64,000 bases of DNA, from positions 44,080 through 108,079 of the forward strand of contig JAQGPJ010000030.1 in assembly GCA_028293125.1 (NCBI GenBank). The letters are read 5' to 3'. Both the position numbers and the translations under genes were made by a program. Source of the stretch: Verrucomicrobiales bacterium. GTDB taxonomy: Bacteria > Verrucomicrobiota > Verrucomicrobiia > Verrucomicrobiales > V1-33. This document shows positions 9,298 through 18,311 of the stretch, piece after piece. Each line of letters begins with the position of its first letter. Within the stretch, counting starts at the first letter, position 1. Below the pieces are notes generated by a model, which saw only the letters and a program-made list of their open reading frames with translations, was not told where the DNA came from and made no database searches.

Positions 9298-9342
9298 GCC
9301 GCCAACATGCCGGAAAGCGGGGGACGGAAAAGGCGGAAAAAA

Positions 9343-10599
9343 TCAGTCCGGACGCCGCTTGATATTGAACAGCGCCATGAGGGTGGACGCCATGGTGATC
9401 AGCGAGGTGATGGTCAGCCCCAGTCCGCCGATGGGCAGGGCTGAGCCCGACAGGAGATCGGCCAGCACCATCAGCACCCCAAGGGAGGACACCGCCCCCA
9501 AGGCGCCGTAGATTTTCCGGCCCGTGGCGTTGTCATTCCCCAGGCTGAGCGACCAAGGAATGGTCATTAGCATCAGCACCAGCCCGATGATCAGAGTGGG
9601 GAAAAGCAGCGGCGGGATGCCGAGGAGGACCAAGGCCAGACCCAGCACCGCGCCGCCGCCGACCAGAATGCCCTCCATTTTCTCCCGGGATCTCAGCGCC
9701 AGGCGCGCTTGGGCGTCCTTCAGGATAAACAGGGTGCCAATCCCTTGGGCGACATAGGACCAGAACACAAACAGTCCGTAGAGAACCATCACCAGCATGG
9801 CCAGAGCGGGCGAGACCGGTTTCAGGGCGCTGACCACGATTCTATAAACCAGCCAGGCGCCGATAAACAGCCATTGGCGGTATTTCATCTGCAGCTTGGC
9901 GACCCGGAACGAGAAGGCGAGAAAACCGCGGTAAACCAGGGAGCGGGCGCGGAAGCTGGTGAGCAGACCGTCGCGGGCACTTTCATTGTCCGGATCCAGT
10001 CTCAGTGCCTCCGCGAAATGGGTTGCGCCCTCCCGGTGATCCCCCCGGCGCAGCGCCGCGTAGCCGGCCGCCACATGGGTGAGTTCATTCTCCGGATCGC
10101 GCATCAGTCGGCTGCGGATGTGGTCCTCGCTCTCCTGCCGGCGGCCCTGCATCATCAGGGCGTGCGAGAGGATGTTCTGCGCGTTGACGTCATCGCCGTC
10201 CAGCGCCAGGGCCGCGCGGGCGGCGTTTTCGGCCTCCGGCCATTTGGTCTCCTGGTAGAACAGCGAGGCCCGGGTGGAGGGGACTCCCGACAGGTCCGAA
10301 TCCAGCCCGCCAGCAGTGTCCAGAGCCTGATGCGCTTGGGCGCCGCGGTGCAGCCGCAGCAGCACCCGCGCCCGCCAGACGTGGAGATCGGCATCCTCGG
10401 GATCAAGGGCCACGGCGCGGTCGAAAGTCTGGAGGGATTCCGCCAGGGCGTCGCGCCCGTACTGGCAGATGCCGATCAGCCGCATGGACTGCGGATCCTC
10501 CGGGTCCACCGCCAGATTCTCGCGCAGCAGTTTTTCAGCCTCGGCGTAACGTTCGCGCTCCAGTAGCAGGCTGGCGCGCAGAAGCAGGGAATTCTCCAT
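9343..10599 (-). CDS. TPR-repeat protein with C-terminal multi-pass membrane domain
   Basis: A 418-residue protein. The first roughly 210 residues are tandem tetratricopeptide repeats (LLERERYAEAEKLLRENLAVDPEDP, AFDRAVALDPEDADLHV and similar). The rest contains about five hydrophobic segments, including LFIGAWLVYRIVVSAL, PALAMLVMVLYGLFVF, GAVLGLALVLLGIPPLLF, GVLMVLADLL and LTITSLITMASTLMAL. It starts with ATG at 10599, 8 bases after the stop of the TPR-AAA+ gene, so the two form an operon. TPRs would be cytoplasmic protein-binding repeats tethered to the membrane. No catalytic motif is visible. Function is unknown; a partner or adaptor of the upstream ATPase is the most natural inference. Confidence 0.85.
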   Translation of the reverse strand: MENSLLLRASLLLERERYAEAEKLLRENLAVDPEDPQSMRLIGICQYGRDALAESLQTFDRAVALDPEDADLHVWRARVLLRLHRGAQAHQALDTAGGLDSDLSGVPSTRASLFYQETKWPEAENAARAALALDGDDVNAQNILSHALMMQGRRQESEDHIRSRLMRDPENELTHVAAGYAALRRGDHREGATHFAEALRLDPDNESARDGLLTSFRARSLVYRGFLAFSFRVAKLQMKYRQWLFIGAWLVYRIVVSALKPVSPALAMLVMVLYGLFVFWSYVAQGIGTLFILKDAQARLALRSREKMEGILVGGGAVLGLALVLLGIPPLLFPTLIIGLVLMLMTIPWSLSLGNDNATGRKIYGALGAVSSLGVLMVLADLLSGSALPIGGLGLTITSLITMASTLMALFNIKRRPD

Positions 10600-10607
10600 G
10601 GGATTGA

Positions 10608-11978
10608 TTACTTTCTCTTCAGACCGAGGTAGGCCAGGATCTCGTCGTACTGTCCTGACTGGTTGGCGTAAAGCGCGTGGTTGCGGGCGCTTTCGAACCA
10701 CGGGCCGGTGGTGGGCTGGAGGCGTTTGGCGGCGGCCTGGAGCATGCGGTTCTGGATGGGCACCACCCGGCCCTCCTTCATAGCCATGGTCAGGGCCTCC
10801 TCCGTGGCGCTGTCGAAGACCGCCTTGAGATCGGCCCCGGAGAAGCGGTCCGTCTTTTTGGCCAGAGCGCGGGCGTCCAGTTCGGCCACCGGCTTGTCGC
10901 GGGCAATGATCTCGATGATGGAGGCGCGGGCGGGCTCATCCGGCGGGGGCACGAACAGCGTGCGGTCAAAGCGTCCGGGCCGGCGGAAGGCGGGGTCCAG
11001 ATGCCACGGGGCATTGGTCGCGCCGAGGATCAGCACGCCCTCATTGGCGTCGTCCCCGCCGTCCAGCTCCGCGAGGAACTGGTTGATCAGGGTGCGTCCG
11101 GCGCTGCCCCGCAGATCGCGCCGGTCGGCGGCGAGGGCGTCGATCTCGTCAAAGAAAAGCACCGAGGGCGCATGGCGGCGGGCGTTCTCGAACAACTGGT
11201 GCAGCTGCTTCTCGCTGCTGCCCAGCCACATATCCAGCACGTCGTGCAGGCCGATGCAGAAGAACGTGGCTTTGATCTCCCCGGCGGTGGCGCGGCTGAG
11301 GAGGGTCTTGCCGCAGCCGGGAGGACCGTAGAGCAGCACGCCGCCGCCCACCTTTTTGCCATAGGCGCGGAAGAGCTCCGGATTTTTGAGCGGGTGGATG
11401 ATCTTCATCCGGATCTCCTCCTTCAGCGCCTCCATGCCGCCGATGTCCGCAAAGGTCTGGCGCGGGCGCTCGGCGACGGCCGCGGCATCGGTCTCCTCCG
11501 GGTCCGAAAAGGGATTATCAGGCTCCCCGCCCTCGGGTGTGAAGGGAAAGGCTCCGCCATCACCGGTGACCGGAATCCGGGTGGCGCCGGCGCCCAGATC
11601 CTTGTCCAGAGCTGGATCCGCCAGAGTGCCGTCCAGCTCCACGGCTTTCCGGTAGTGGCCGCGGGCGGCGGAGCGGTCGTTTTCACTGAGCAGCACGCGG
11701 GCCAGCAGCAGATGGGCCGGGGCGTTGCTGTCATTCCGCTGGATCAGCAGTTCCAGACGCACCGCGGCCTCGGAGGCCCGCCCGCTCATGAAAAGAGTCC
11801 TCGCAAGCCCGAGGGCGGCGGCGGCGTGGGAGGACTCGAGCCGGAGCACATGCTCATAACTGGCCAGAGCCTCGCCGGTCTCCCACTCGCCGAGACAGGC
11901 CTCCGCATAGAGCAGCAGCAGCGGAATGTTGTCCGGGGAATGCGTCAGGGCGGCTTTGAGTGCGTCGGAGGAGGCCAT
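10608..11978 (-). CDS. TPR-AAA+ ATPase (FtsH/Cdc48-like module)
   Basis: A 456-residue protein with an N-terminal TPR region (about 1-120), an acidic linker, and one AAA+ domain. The ATPase part has Walker A GPPGCGKT (218-225), Walker B LFFDEIDAL (274-282), sensor/SRH GATNAPWHLDPAFRRPGRFDR with two arginine-finger candidates, and a C-terminal small domain (FSGADLKAVFDSATEEA). The pore-loop-like MWLGSSEKQ resembles the Cdc48/VPS4/katanin class. There is no protease domain. An alternative TTG at 11993 would add five residues. The gene overlaps no neighbour and is followed after 8 bases by a TPR-membrane gene. It is likely a substrate-remodelling ATPase whose TPRs choose the client; the client is unknown. 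Confidence 0.9.
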   Translation of the reverse strand: MASSDALKAALTHSPDNIPLLLLYAEACLGEWETGEALASYEHVLRLESSHAAAALGLARTLFMSGRASEAAVRLELLIQRNDSNAPAHLLLARVLLSENDRSAARGHYRKAVELDGTLADPALDKDLGAGATRIPVTGDGGAFPFTPEGGEPDNPFSDPEETDAAAVAERPRQTFADIGGMEALKEEIRMKIIHPLKNPELFRAYGKKVGGGVLLYGPPGCGKTLLSRATAGEIKATFFCIGLHDVLDMWLGSSEKQLHQLFENARRHAPSVLFFDEIDALAADRRDLRGSAGRTLINQFLAELDGGDDANEGVLILGATNAPWHLDPAFRRPGRFDRTLFVPPPDEPARASIIEIIARDKPVAELDARALAKKTDRFSGADLKAVFDSATEEALTMAMKEGRVVPIQNRMLQAAAKRLQPTTGPWFESARNHALYANQSGQYDEILAYLGLKRK

Positions 11979-12117
11979 GGGAGGCGTTATCAATCACAGT
12001 CATGTCCCGCTGTCGAGCGGCGCTGTCGTTGGGTCACGTGCGCGGCACTGCCCGCAGGCAGCCGGAACGTCCGTTGACCCTCCGCTTTCCCGGAGTGGTA
12101 TGCGGGGAATGAAAACC

Positions 12118-13215
12118 TCAGCCGGCAAAGGCCGCGAAGCGGTCCACCTGCCACTCTGGCAGGCCGCACTCCCGGGCGATGGCGTTGAACTCCCCGATTT
12201 CGGCGGCGGTGAAGAGGAGACCGCCGGCTTTTTGGGCCGCGGCCGCGGCTTGGGCCTCCGGCTGGCCGGGGAGGGTGCAGCTTTCATTGCCGTGGCCGAA
12301 AACATCGGCCAGCACGGCCTTCAGGTTCTCCTGCTGGGTGCGTTCTTCGGCGAAAAGCCCGCCGCTGATGGCATCGGGGTGGATCACTTGGAAGTAGAAA
12401 CAGCAGGTGCGCTTTTCCCCCTCCGGCACCGGACGGCTGCGCAGGGTGGGCAATGAGCCGCCGATCAGGCCGGCGACCAGCTCATTGATCAAAGCCAGGC
12501 CGTAGCCCTTGTGGGCACCGAAGGGCACGAGGGCCGCGACCTTGTCCGGGTCGGTGGTCGGCCGGCCGTCGGCGTCCACGGCGGCGTTGGGCGGTAGTTC
12601 CTTTCCCTCGCGTTTGAACTGCTGCACGCGGCCCATGGCCACGGTGCTGGTGGCCCAGTCGATGACGATGGGATAACCGAGGGCCTCCGTGGTGGGGAAC
12701 CCCCAGCTGTGGGGATTGGTGCCCAGGGTGGGGAATTTACCGCCGAAGGGCACGACCTCGGCCAGGGCGGCGGTGCAGTTGGTGTAGGCGATGTAGCCCC
12801 TCTGCGCGGCGTCCATGACATAACCGCCGCCCCAGAGATAGTGGAAGGCGTGGTCCACGCTCACCTGGCCGATGCCGTAATGGTCCGCCAGGCGGATGGC
12901 TTCCTCCATGGCGGCGAAGGCGGTGGACTGGCCGAGCTTGCGGTTGGCATTCCAGATTTTGGAGGCGGGGAACCGCGAGGGAATCTCCTCAATCTCCGCG
13001 CCGGGCACGCAGCCGCCGGCTTTGCTGCCGAAGTGCTCGTCGAGGTGCAGGGCCTTGATGCCGTTATGGGTGCGGATACCATGGGTGCTGGCCATTTCGC
13101 AGAACCGGGCGGCGTCCTCCGCCTCCTCCGCCGTGTAGCCGCGGTGCCGGTAGGCGGCGCGGATGAGGTCGCGGTGGAGGGGCCGGGGGACAACGAAAAA
13201 GCCGGATGACGACAT
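12118..13215 (-). CDS. Malate/L-lactate (Ldh2/YlbC) family NAD(P)-dependent dehydrogenase
   Basis: A 365-residue oxidoreductase of the Ldh2 family, distinct from Rossmann-fold malate dehydrogenases. Family features include the N-terminal helical part with HGIRTHNGIKAL, the nucleotide-binding SVDHAFHYLWGGGYVMDAA, the NPHSWGFPT motif, VIDWATSTVAMGRV and PFGAHKGYGLALINELVAGL. Members oxidise malate, lactate, ureidoglycolate, sulfolactate or similar 2-hydroxyacids; the substrate cannot be called here. It is transcribed divergently from the DUF1552 gene, with 168 bases between starts. An open frame continues upstream to 14634, but that part is antisense to DUF1552 and is not coding. ATG at 13215 gives the family-typical N-terminus. 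Confidence 0.92.
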   Translation of the reverse strand: MSSSGFFVVPRPLHRDLIRAAYRHRGYTAEEAEDAARFCEMASTHGIRTHNGIKALHLDEHFGSKAGGCVPGAEIEEIPSRFPASKIWNANRKLGQSTAFAAMEEAIRLADHYGIGQVSVDHAFHYLWGGGYVMDAAQRGYIAYTNCTAALAEVVPFGGKFPTLGTNPHSWGFPTTEALGYPIVIDWATSTVAMGRVQQFKREGKELPPNAAVDADGRPTTDPDKVAALVPFGAHKGYGLALINELVAGLIGGSLPTLRSRPVPEGEKRTCCFYFQVIHPDAISGGLFAEERTQQENLKAVLADVFGHGNESCTLPGQPEAQAAAAAQKAGGLLFTAAEIGEFNAIARECGLPEWQVDRFAAFAG

Positions 13216-13383
13216 GGTCCGCCTGTGGTATGCGGGAAAATCCCTGGTGCAAGGCGGCATCAAACCTGCCTGATCCGCGCTTCCGGATTGAAAGGAACGA
13301 TTCCGGTTCCGCGTCCCCTTTCCAGGCCGCCCGACGCCCGCCCCGCGGCGGTTGCGGCCCGTCATTCCCACCCTCCACGCCCC

Positions 13384-14751
13384 ATGCCGTCCTCCGCCTT
13401 TTCCCGCCGCCGTTTTCTCCGTGGTTTCGGCACTCTGATGGCGCTGCCCGCTCTGGAGTCCGCCGCACCCTTCGCCGCCCGCGCCGCCGGGTCCACCGGT
13501 GCCGCCGCCGCCGGCGGAGCCGCCCGGCTCTCGCCGGTGCGCATGGCCTTCATCTATTCTCCAAACGGCAAAAACATGCGCACCTGGAAGCCGGAAGGCG
13601 AGGGCGCGGACTACACGCTGAGCCGGGCGCTCAAGCCGCTGCAGGATCTGAAGTCCGAGTTTCAGGTCATCTCCGGGCTCCGCCATGAGAAGGCCCGCGC
13701 CAACGGCGACGGCGGTGGCGACCATGCCCGCGCCAATGCCACCTTCCTCACGGGCATGCAGGCCCGCAAAACTGCCGGGGCGGACATCCGCAACGGCATC
13801 TCCATCGATCAGGTGGCTGCCAGCGGTGTCGGCCAGCTCACGCGCCTGCCCTCCCTGGAGCTGAGCTGCGACGAGCCCCGGCGCGCGGGGAACTGCGACA
13901 GCGGCTATTCCTGCTCCTATCAGTTCAATCTGGCGTGGAAATCCGAAACCACGCCGCTTTCGCCGGAGCGCGATCCCCGGCTGGCGTTCGAGCGCTTGTT
14001 CGGCAACGGCAGCAGCACCGAGCAGGATGCCGCGCGGGCCAAACGTGAGATGCTCAACAAAAGCGTGCTCGACTTTGTCATGGAGGACGCCAAGGCCCTG
14101 AAACGGGACCTGGGCTACACTGACAACCAGAAACTGGATGAATACCTGACCTCCGTCCGCGACATCGAGCGCCGCCTGGGCAACGCCGGCAAATTCGCCC
14201 GGGAGATGCCGGACTACATCAAGCCCACCGGTATTCCCGCCACCTACAAGGAGCACATCCGCCTGATGTTCGACCTCCAGGTGCTGGCATTCCAGACGGA
14301 CTCCACCCGGATCTCCACCTTCCTGCTGGCCCATGACGGCAGCAACCGCAGCTTCCCGGATATTGGCGTGCCGGATGCGCACCACGGCATCTCCCATCAC
14401 CAGGGAGATCCGGAGAAGCTGGAGAAAATCGCGAGGATCGACGAGTTCTACAGCGGCGAGCTGGCTTATTTCCTGACGAAGCTCAAGGCCATTCCCGAAG
14501 GCGGTGGCTCCCTGCTGGACAACTGCATGATCGTTTATGGCGGCGGCATCAGCGATCCCGACGCCCACAGCCATGACGATCTGCCGGTCATCCTGGCGGG
14601 CGGCGGGGGCGGCACCCTGAAACGCGGGCGCCACCTGCAGCTCACCGGAGGCCAGCCCATGTGCAATCTTTATGTCTCCATGATGAGCCGGATGGGACTC
14701 AAAATGGACCGTTTTGGCGACAGCACCGGCGATCTGGAGTCCATCGCCTGA
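13384..14751 (+). CDS. DUF1552 domain protein, Tat-exported
   Basis: This 455-residue protein belongs to DUF1552, a family abundant in Planctomycetes and Verrucomicrobia. It starts with a Tat signal (SRRRFLRG, residues 7-14) followed by an Ala-rich hydrophobic segment. Characteristic stretches are VRMAFIYSPNGKNM, FQVISGLRHEKA, HARANATFLTG, ISIDQVAA, LELSCDEPR and DSTRISTFLLAHDGSNR. In these phyla DUF1552 usually follows a large DUF1587/1592/1588/1585/1595 cytochrome gene. Here it stands alone, divergent from a dehydrogenase. The leader before the ATG is C/T-rich with no Shine-Dalgarno. Function is unproven in the family; a periplasmic oxidoreductase or hydrolase partner is a guess. Confidence 0.93.
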   Translation: MPSSAFSRRRFLRGFGTLMALPALESAAPFAARAAGSTGAAAAGGAARLSPVRMAFIYSPNGKNMRTWKPEGEGADYTLSRALKPLQDLKSEFQVISGLRHEKARANGDGGGDHARANATFLTGMQARKTAGADIRNGISIDQVAASGVGQLTRLPSLELSCDEPRRAGNCDSGYSCSYQFNLAWKSETTPLSPERDPRLAFERLFGNGSSTEQDAARAKREMLNKSVLDFVMEDAKALKRDLGYTDNQKLDEYLTSVRDIERRLGNAGKFAREMPDYIKPTGIPATYKEHIRLMFDLQVLAFQTDSTRISTFLLAHDGSNRSFPDIGVPDAHHGISHHQGDPEKLEKIARIDEFYSGELAYFLTKLKAIPEGGGSLLDNCMIVYGGGISDPDAHSHDDLPVILAGGGGGTLKRGRHLQLTGGQPMCNLYVSMMSRMGLKMDRFGDSTGDLESIA

Positions 14752-14966
14752 GCGCGCTTCCGGGCATCATTCCCGCCTTGACGGTGTTTTTCCCGTCAGG
14801 ACGGAGGCACTGCGGCAATTTGGCGAAGGAAACTAAACCGGTGCCCTGCGGGCCGCCGCTTCCTTGCAGTTGCGCCTGACCGATGGCCGCGCCCTCTGTC
14901 GGAATGCAGCCGGCACAGACTGCCTTTTGTCCTGATTAATGATCCGTCCGGTTATTTTCTGACTTC

Positions 14967-15740
14967 ATGAGTTCCCCGCATCCCATCATCCGGCTCGAGA
15001 ATCTGGAGAAAACCTATGACAGCGGCGGATCGAAGGTGCATGCGGTCCGGCAGCTGAGCCTGGAGATCGCAGCCGGGGAGTTTGTGGCCGTGATGGGCTC
15101 CAGCGGGTCCGGGAAATCGACCCTGATGAACATCATCGGCTGCCTGGACCGCCCGACCGGCGGGAAATACTGGCTGGACGGGGACGATGTGTCCCTGCTG
15201 AACCGCAACCGCCTGGCGGACATGCGGAACATGAAGATCGGCTTTGTGTTCCAAGGCTTCAATCTGCTCTCCCGCACCTCCGCGCTGGAGAATGTGGAGC
15301 TGCCGATGATGTACCATCATTCCAACCTGAGCCCGCGCCAGCAGCAGGAGAAAGCCATGCAGGTGCTGGAACTGGTGGGACTGGGAGAGCGTGCGGACCA
15401 CATGCCGAACCAGCTCTCCGGTGGTCAGCAGCAGCGCGTGGCCATCGCCCGCGCGCTGGTGAACGATCCGGTGCTGCTGCTGGCGGACGAGCCCACCGGA
15501 AATCTGGACAGCCGGACGAGCATTGAGATCATGGGGGTGTTTCAGAAACTGAACGACGCCGGCATCACCGTGGTTATGGTGACCCATGAGCCGGACATCG
15601 CGGCCTTCACCAGGCGGAACATCATGATGCGGGACGGTCTGGTGCGCGAGGATCTGCCGGTGCTCCGGCGCAGCACGGCTTTGGAGGAGCTGGCCAAACT
15701 CCAGGGCGGGGACTATGTGCCGGCCGCCCCGGTGCATTGA
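14967..15740 (+). CDS. MacB/LolD-type ABC transporter ATP-binding protein
   Basis: A 257-residue ATPase with Walker A GSSGSGKST (44-52), Q-loop VFQGFNLL, signature LSGGQQQR, Walker B LLLADEPTGNLD and H-loop VTHEPD. The spacing and the ADEPTGNLD motif are those of the MacB/LolD/FtsE class, which power FtsX-fold permeases. No permease follows; instead an AttH/CrtC-like gene overlaps its stop region. The only FtsX/MacB-fold permease in view is at 46372-47589, more than 30 kb away. In other bacteria ATPase, FtsX permease and AttH-like lipocalin genes are often adjacent, so the permease may have moved or another one is used. Confidence 0.93.
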   Translation: MSSPHPIIRLENLEKTYDSGGSKVHAVRQLSLEIAAGEFVAVMGSSGSGKSTLMNIIGCLDRPTGGKYWLDGDDVSLLNRNRLADMRNMKIGFVFQGFNLLSRTSALENVELPMMYHHSNLSPRQQQEKAMQVLELVGLGERADHMPNQLSGGQQQRVAIARALVNDPVLLLADEPTGNLDSRTSIEIMGVFQKLNDAGITVVMVTHEPDIAAFTRRNIMMRDGLVREDLPVLRRSTALEELAKLQGGDYVPAAPVH

Positions 15741-15760
15741 GCGAAAGGGAAATGAATGTT

Positions 15761-16942
15761 ATGAAATTCCTGCGGTCTCCCCTTCCGGCCATGCCTGCGC
15801 TGTGCGCCGCGGCCGGACTGTTGTCAGGAAGCACCGTCGCGTGTGCGCAGGATGCGGCCGACGGCTGGGCGCGGGCGCTGCCGGGCTGGCGTTATGAGTT
15901 TCCGCGTGACCACTTCACGCACCGGGATTTCAAGACGGAGTGGTGGTATGCCACCGGGAGGGTGCGCGCGGCTTCCGGCAAGCGGTTTGGTTATCAGTTC
16001 ACCATCTTCCGCCGGGGTCTGCGACCTCCATTGGAGCAGGCGGCGGTGCGGTCGCACTGGGTGGTGAACGACCTGCCGCTGGGGCACTTCGCCCTGACCG
16101 ATGAGCAGGGGGCGCGGTTTTATTATCATCAGCGGCTGATGCGCGGAGCCTTCGGTGAGGCGGGTTTCCCGCTGCCGGGCGGCGGGGCGGGGGAGTCCCC
16201 AGCCGCCGCGGCAACAGACCCGCGGCTGGCATGGATTGGCGACTGGGCCATCGGGCTGACGGAGGAAGGCTCTTTTTCCGTGAAGGCCTCCCAGCCAGGC
16301 GCGGCTTTGGATTTGCGGCTGATGCCGCGGCGCCAACCGGTGATCAACGGCAGGGACGGAGTGAGCCAGAAGTCCGGCGGGGCCGGCAATGCCTCGCATT
16401 ATTACTCCATGCCCCGTCTGGAGACCACCGGCACCGTGACCGTGGAGGGCAGGGCGGAACCGGTGACCGGGCTGAGCTGGCTGGACCGTGAATGGGCCAC
16501 CAATCAGTTGGCCGAAGGCCAGATCGGCTGGGACTGGCTATCGCTGCATCTCAGCGACGGCAGCGATCTGATGATCTATCAGCTGCGCGGCAAGGACGGC
16601 AAAGCCGATGAATACTCCAGCGGCACGCTGATCGGGCCGGATGGAGCGGTGGAGCATCTGACCCACCGCGATTTTTCCCTGACGCCGGTGCCCGGCCATC
16701 AATGGCGCAGCGTGAAATCCGGTGGCGTCTATCCCATCCTCTGGCAGGTGGAGCTGCCGGCGAAAAACCTGAAACTGGAGGTGCGCGCCCTGCTGCCCGA
16801 CCAGGAGTTGGCGTTGAGTCCGGTAAGTTATTGGGAGGGCGCGGTGGACGCGTCGGGCACCTGTGGGACAGGGAAAATTGAGGCGGAAGGATATCTGGAG
16901 ATGACCGGCTACAGCGGCGCGCTGAAAGCTCTGCGGGAATAA
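15761..16942 (+). CDS. AttH/CrtC-like lipocalin-fold secreted protein
   Basis: The product (393 residues) matches the AttH/carotenoid 1,2-hydratase (CrtC) family. Diagnostic parts are FPRDHFTHRDFKTEWWYATGRV near the mature N-terminus, GLSWLDREWATNQL, GWDWLSLHLSDGSDLMIYQLR, and YWEGAVDASG followed by GYLEMTGYSG near the end. A signal peptide (MKFLRSPLPAMPALCAAAGLL...ACAQ) precedes it. The ATG at 15761 lies about 10 bases after an AAGGGA Shine-Dalgarno; an ATG at 15752 is too close to it, and the TTG at 15737 overlaps the upstream stop. Coupling to the ABC ATPase just upstream suggests an envelope lipid or lipoprotein handling role. No carotenoid genes are nearby, so a hydratase role is not supported. 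Confidence 0.9.
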   Translation: MKFLRSPLPAMPALCAAAGLLSGSTVACAQDAADGWARALPGWRYEFPRDHFTHRDFKTEWWYATGRVRAASGKRFGYQFTIFRRGLRPPLEQAAVRSHWVVNDLPLGHFALTDEQGARFYYHQRLMRGAFGEAGFPLPGGGAGESPAAAATDPRLAWIGDWAIGLTEEGSFSVKASQPGAALDLRLMPRRQPVINGRDGVSQKSGGAGNASHYYSMPRLETTGTVTVEGRAEPVTGLSWLDREWATNQLAEGQIGWDWLSLHLSDGSDLMIYQLRGKDGKADEYSSGTLIGPDGAVEHLTHRDFSLTPVPGHQWRSVKSGGVYPILWQVELPAKNLKLEVRALLPDQELALSPVSYWEGAVDASGTCGTGKIEAEGYLEMTGYSGALKALRE

Positions 16943-17135
16943 GGGGAACCGCATGGGACTGGGTGTGCCGGGCCTGGGCAGCGGGATCATAAGCTCACGG
17001 AAGATTGGAATCCGATGAGGGAAAAATATTCAGGATTCCGCACATGGAAAGCTTGCCTGCGGACTCACAAACCGCCATACCGGCGAACGTTATCAGCCGC
17101 TGGTTTCTATCACGGTTATTCCCGTATCCCCCCGC

Positions 17136-18197
17136 ATGTCCTCCCTCAACCGCATTATTGAACTCACCGGCATGGCCCTTCAGACGGCGGCGTCGGATTT
17201 GTTTCTGACAGAAGGGCTGCCGGCCCGTATCAAGATCGGCGGAGTGATTCAGGAACTGAGCAGTCATGTGATGACCACTGCGGATCTGGAGGCGCTGTGG
17301 AGGGCCTGCGGCGCGGATCCCGCCAGCACGCTGGATATGGACGCCGCTTGGAAAATGCCGGAGGGACCGCGCTTCCGTGTCAACTTTCACCGCCACCTGA
17401 GCGGGCTGGGAGCCGTGATGCGGCAGATCCGCACGGATATTCCCGACCTGACCGTTCTCGGGCTGCCTTATGAAGTGCTGACCTCCTGGCTGAGCCGCCG
17501 TTCCGGCCTGATTCTGGTGACCGGCCCCACCGGCTGTGGCAAGAGCACCACCCTCGCCGCCAGTCTGGAGTGGATCAACTCCACGCGTGCGGCCCATATT
17601 GTGACTATCGAGGACCCGGTAGAATATGTTTTCCGGGACCGGCACAGCTTTTTCACCCAGCGTGAAGTCGGGCTGGACACCCCGACCTTTGAGGATGGCC
17701 TGCGCCGGGCCATGCGGCAGGCTCCGGATATCATCTTCGTGGGGGAAATCCGGGATGCGGTCACCGCGCTGACCGCCCTGCAGGCGGCGGAGACCGGGCA
17801 TCTGGTTTTCAGCACTCTGCACAGCCCGAACATCGCGGAGACCATCGACCGTCTGGTGAATCTGGTGCCGCCCCACCAGCGGGAGTCCGTGCTGTCCCTG
17901 ATGTCCAACCAAACCATTGGAATTCTCAGCCAGCGCCTGCTGCCCAATGCCTCCGGCGACGGCGTCACGTTGATCTGCGAATATCTGGAGATCGTGGCCG
18001 CCGCCCGTGAATGGCTGAGGGCGATGGATATCCCCGCACTCTCCGACTTTCTCAGGCGCGGCGGCAGCACCCACTGCCAGTCCTACCACAGCTCGCTGCT
18101 GCAGGCGGTGAATGAAGGCCGGATCGCCTACGACACCGCGCTCGCCAATGCCTCCAACCCCACGGAGTTCAGCCGCAGCATCCGCGGCATTTCCTGA
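17136..18197 (+). CDS. PilT-like type IV pilus retraction ATPase (first copy)
   Basis: A 353-residue secretion ATPase of the PilT branch. It has an N-terminal PAS-like subdomain (ASDLFLTEGLPARIKIGG), Walker A GPTGCGKST (130-138), Asp box VTIEDPVEYV, Walker B IIFVGEIRD, and His box ETGHLVFSTLHSPNIAETIDRLVNLVP. The C-terminus (QRLLP..., VNEGRIAYDTALANASNP) matches PilT. It lacks the long N-terminal domain of PilB. No pilin, PilC or secretin genes are in the window. A second PilT-like gene lies 500 bases downstream. The start is preceded by a C-rich tract without a Shine-Dalgarno. Retraction of type IV pili or an allied machine is the expected role. Confidence 0.92.
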   Translation: MSSLNRIIELTGMALQTAASDLFLTEGLPARIKIGGVIQELSSHVMTTADLEALWRACGADPASTLDMDAAWKMPEGPRFRVNFHRHLSGLGAVMRQIRTDIPDLTVLGLPYEVLTSWLSRRSGLILVTGPTGCGKSTTLAASLEWINSTRAAHIVTIEDPVEYVFRDRHSFFTQREVGLDTPTFEDGLRRAMRQAPDIIFVGEIRDAVTALTALQAAETGHLVFSTLHSPNIAETIDRLVNLVPPHQRESVLSLMSNQTIGILSQRLLPNASGDGVTLICEYLEIVAAAREWLRAMDIPALSDFLRRGGSTHCQSYHSSLLQAVNEGRIAYDTALANASNPTEFSRSIRGIS

Positions 18198-18311
18198 GCG
18201 CGGACCGTGATCCCGCCAGCGCCCTCCATGGTCATGAATCCCGCGCCGCCCGCTCCTTCCGCAAAGGGGAAAAACATTGTGCCTCCGCGGCGGCAGTGGA
18301 ACAATTCCGCC

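Noticed and set aside
13216..14634. N-terminal extension of the Ldh2-type gene
   Set aside because: The extra sequence is antisense to the DUF1552 gene. The family start at 13215 is clear.
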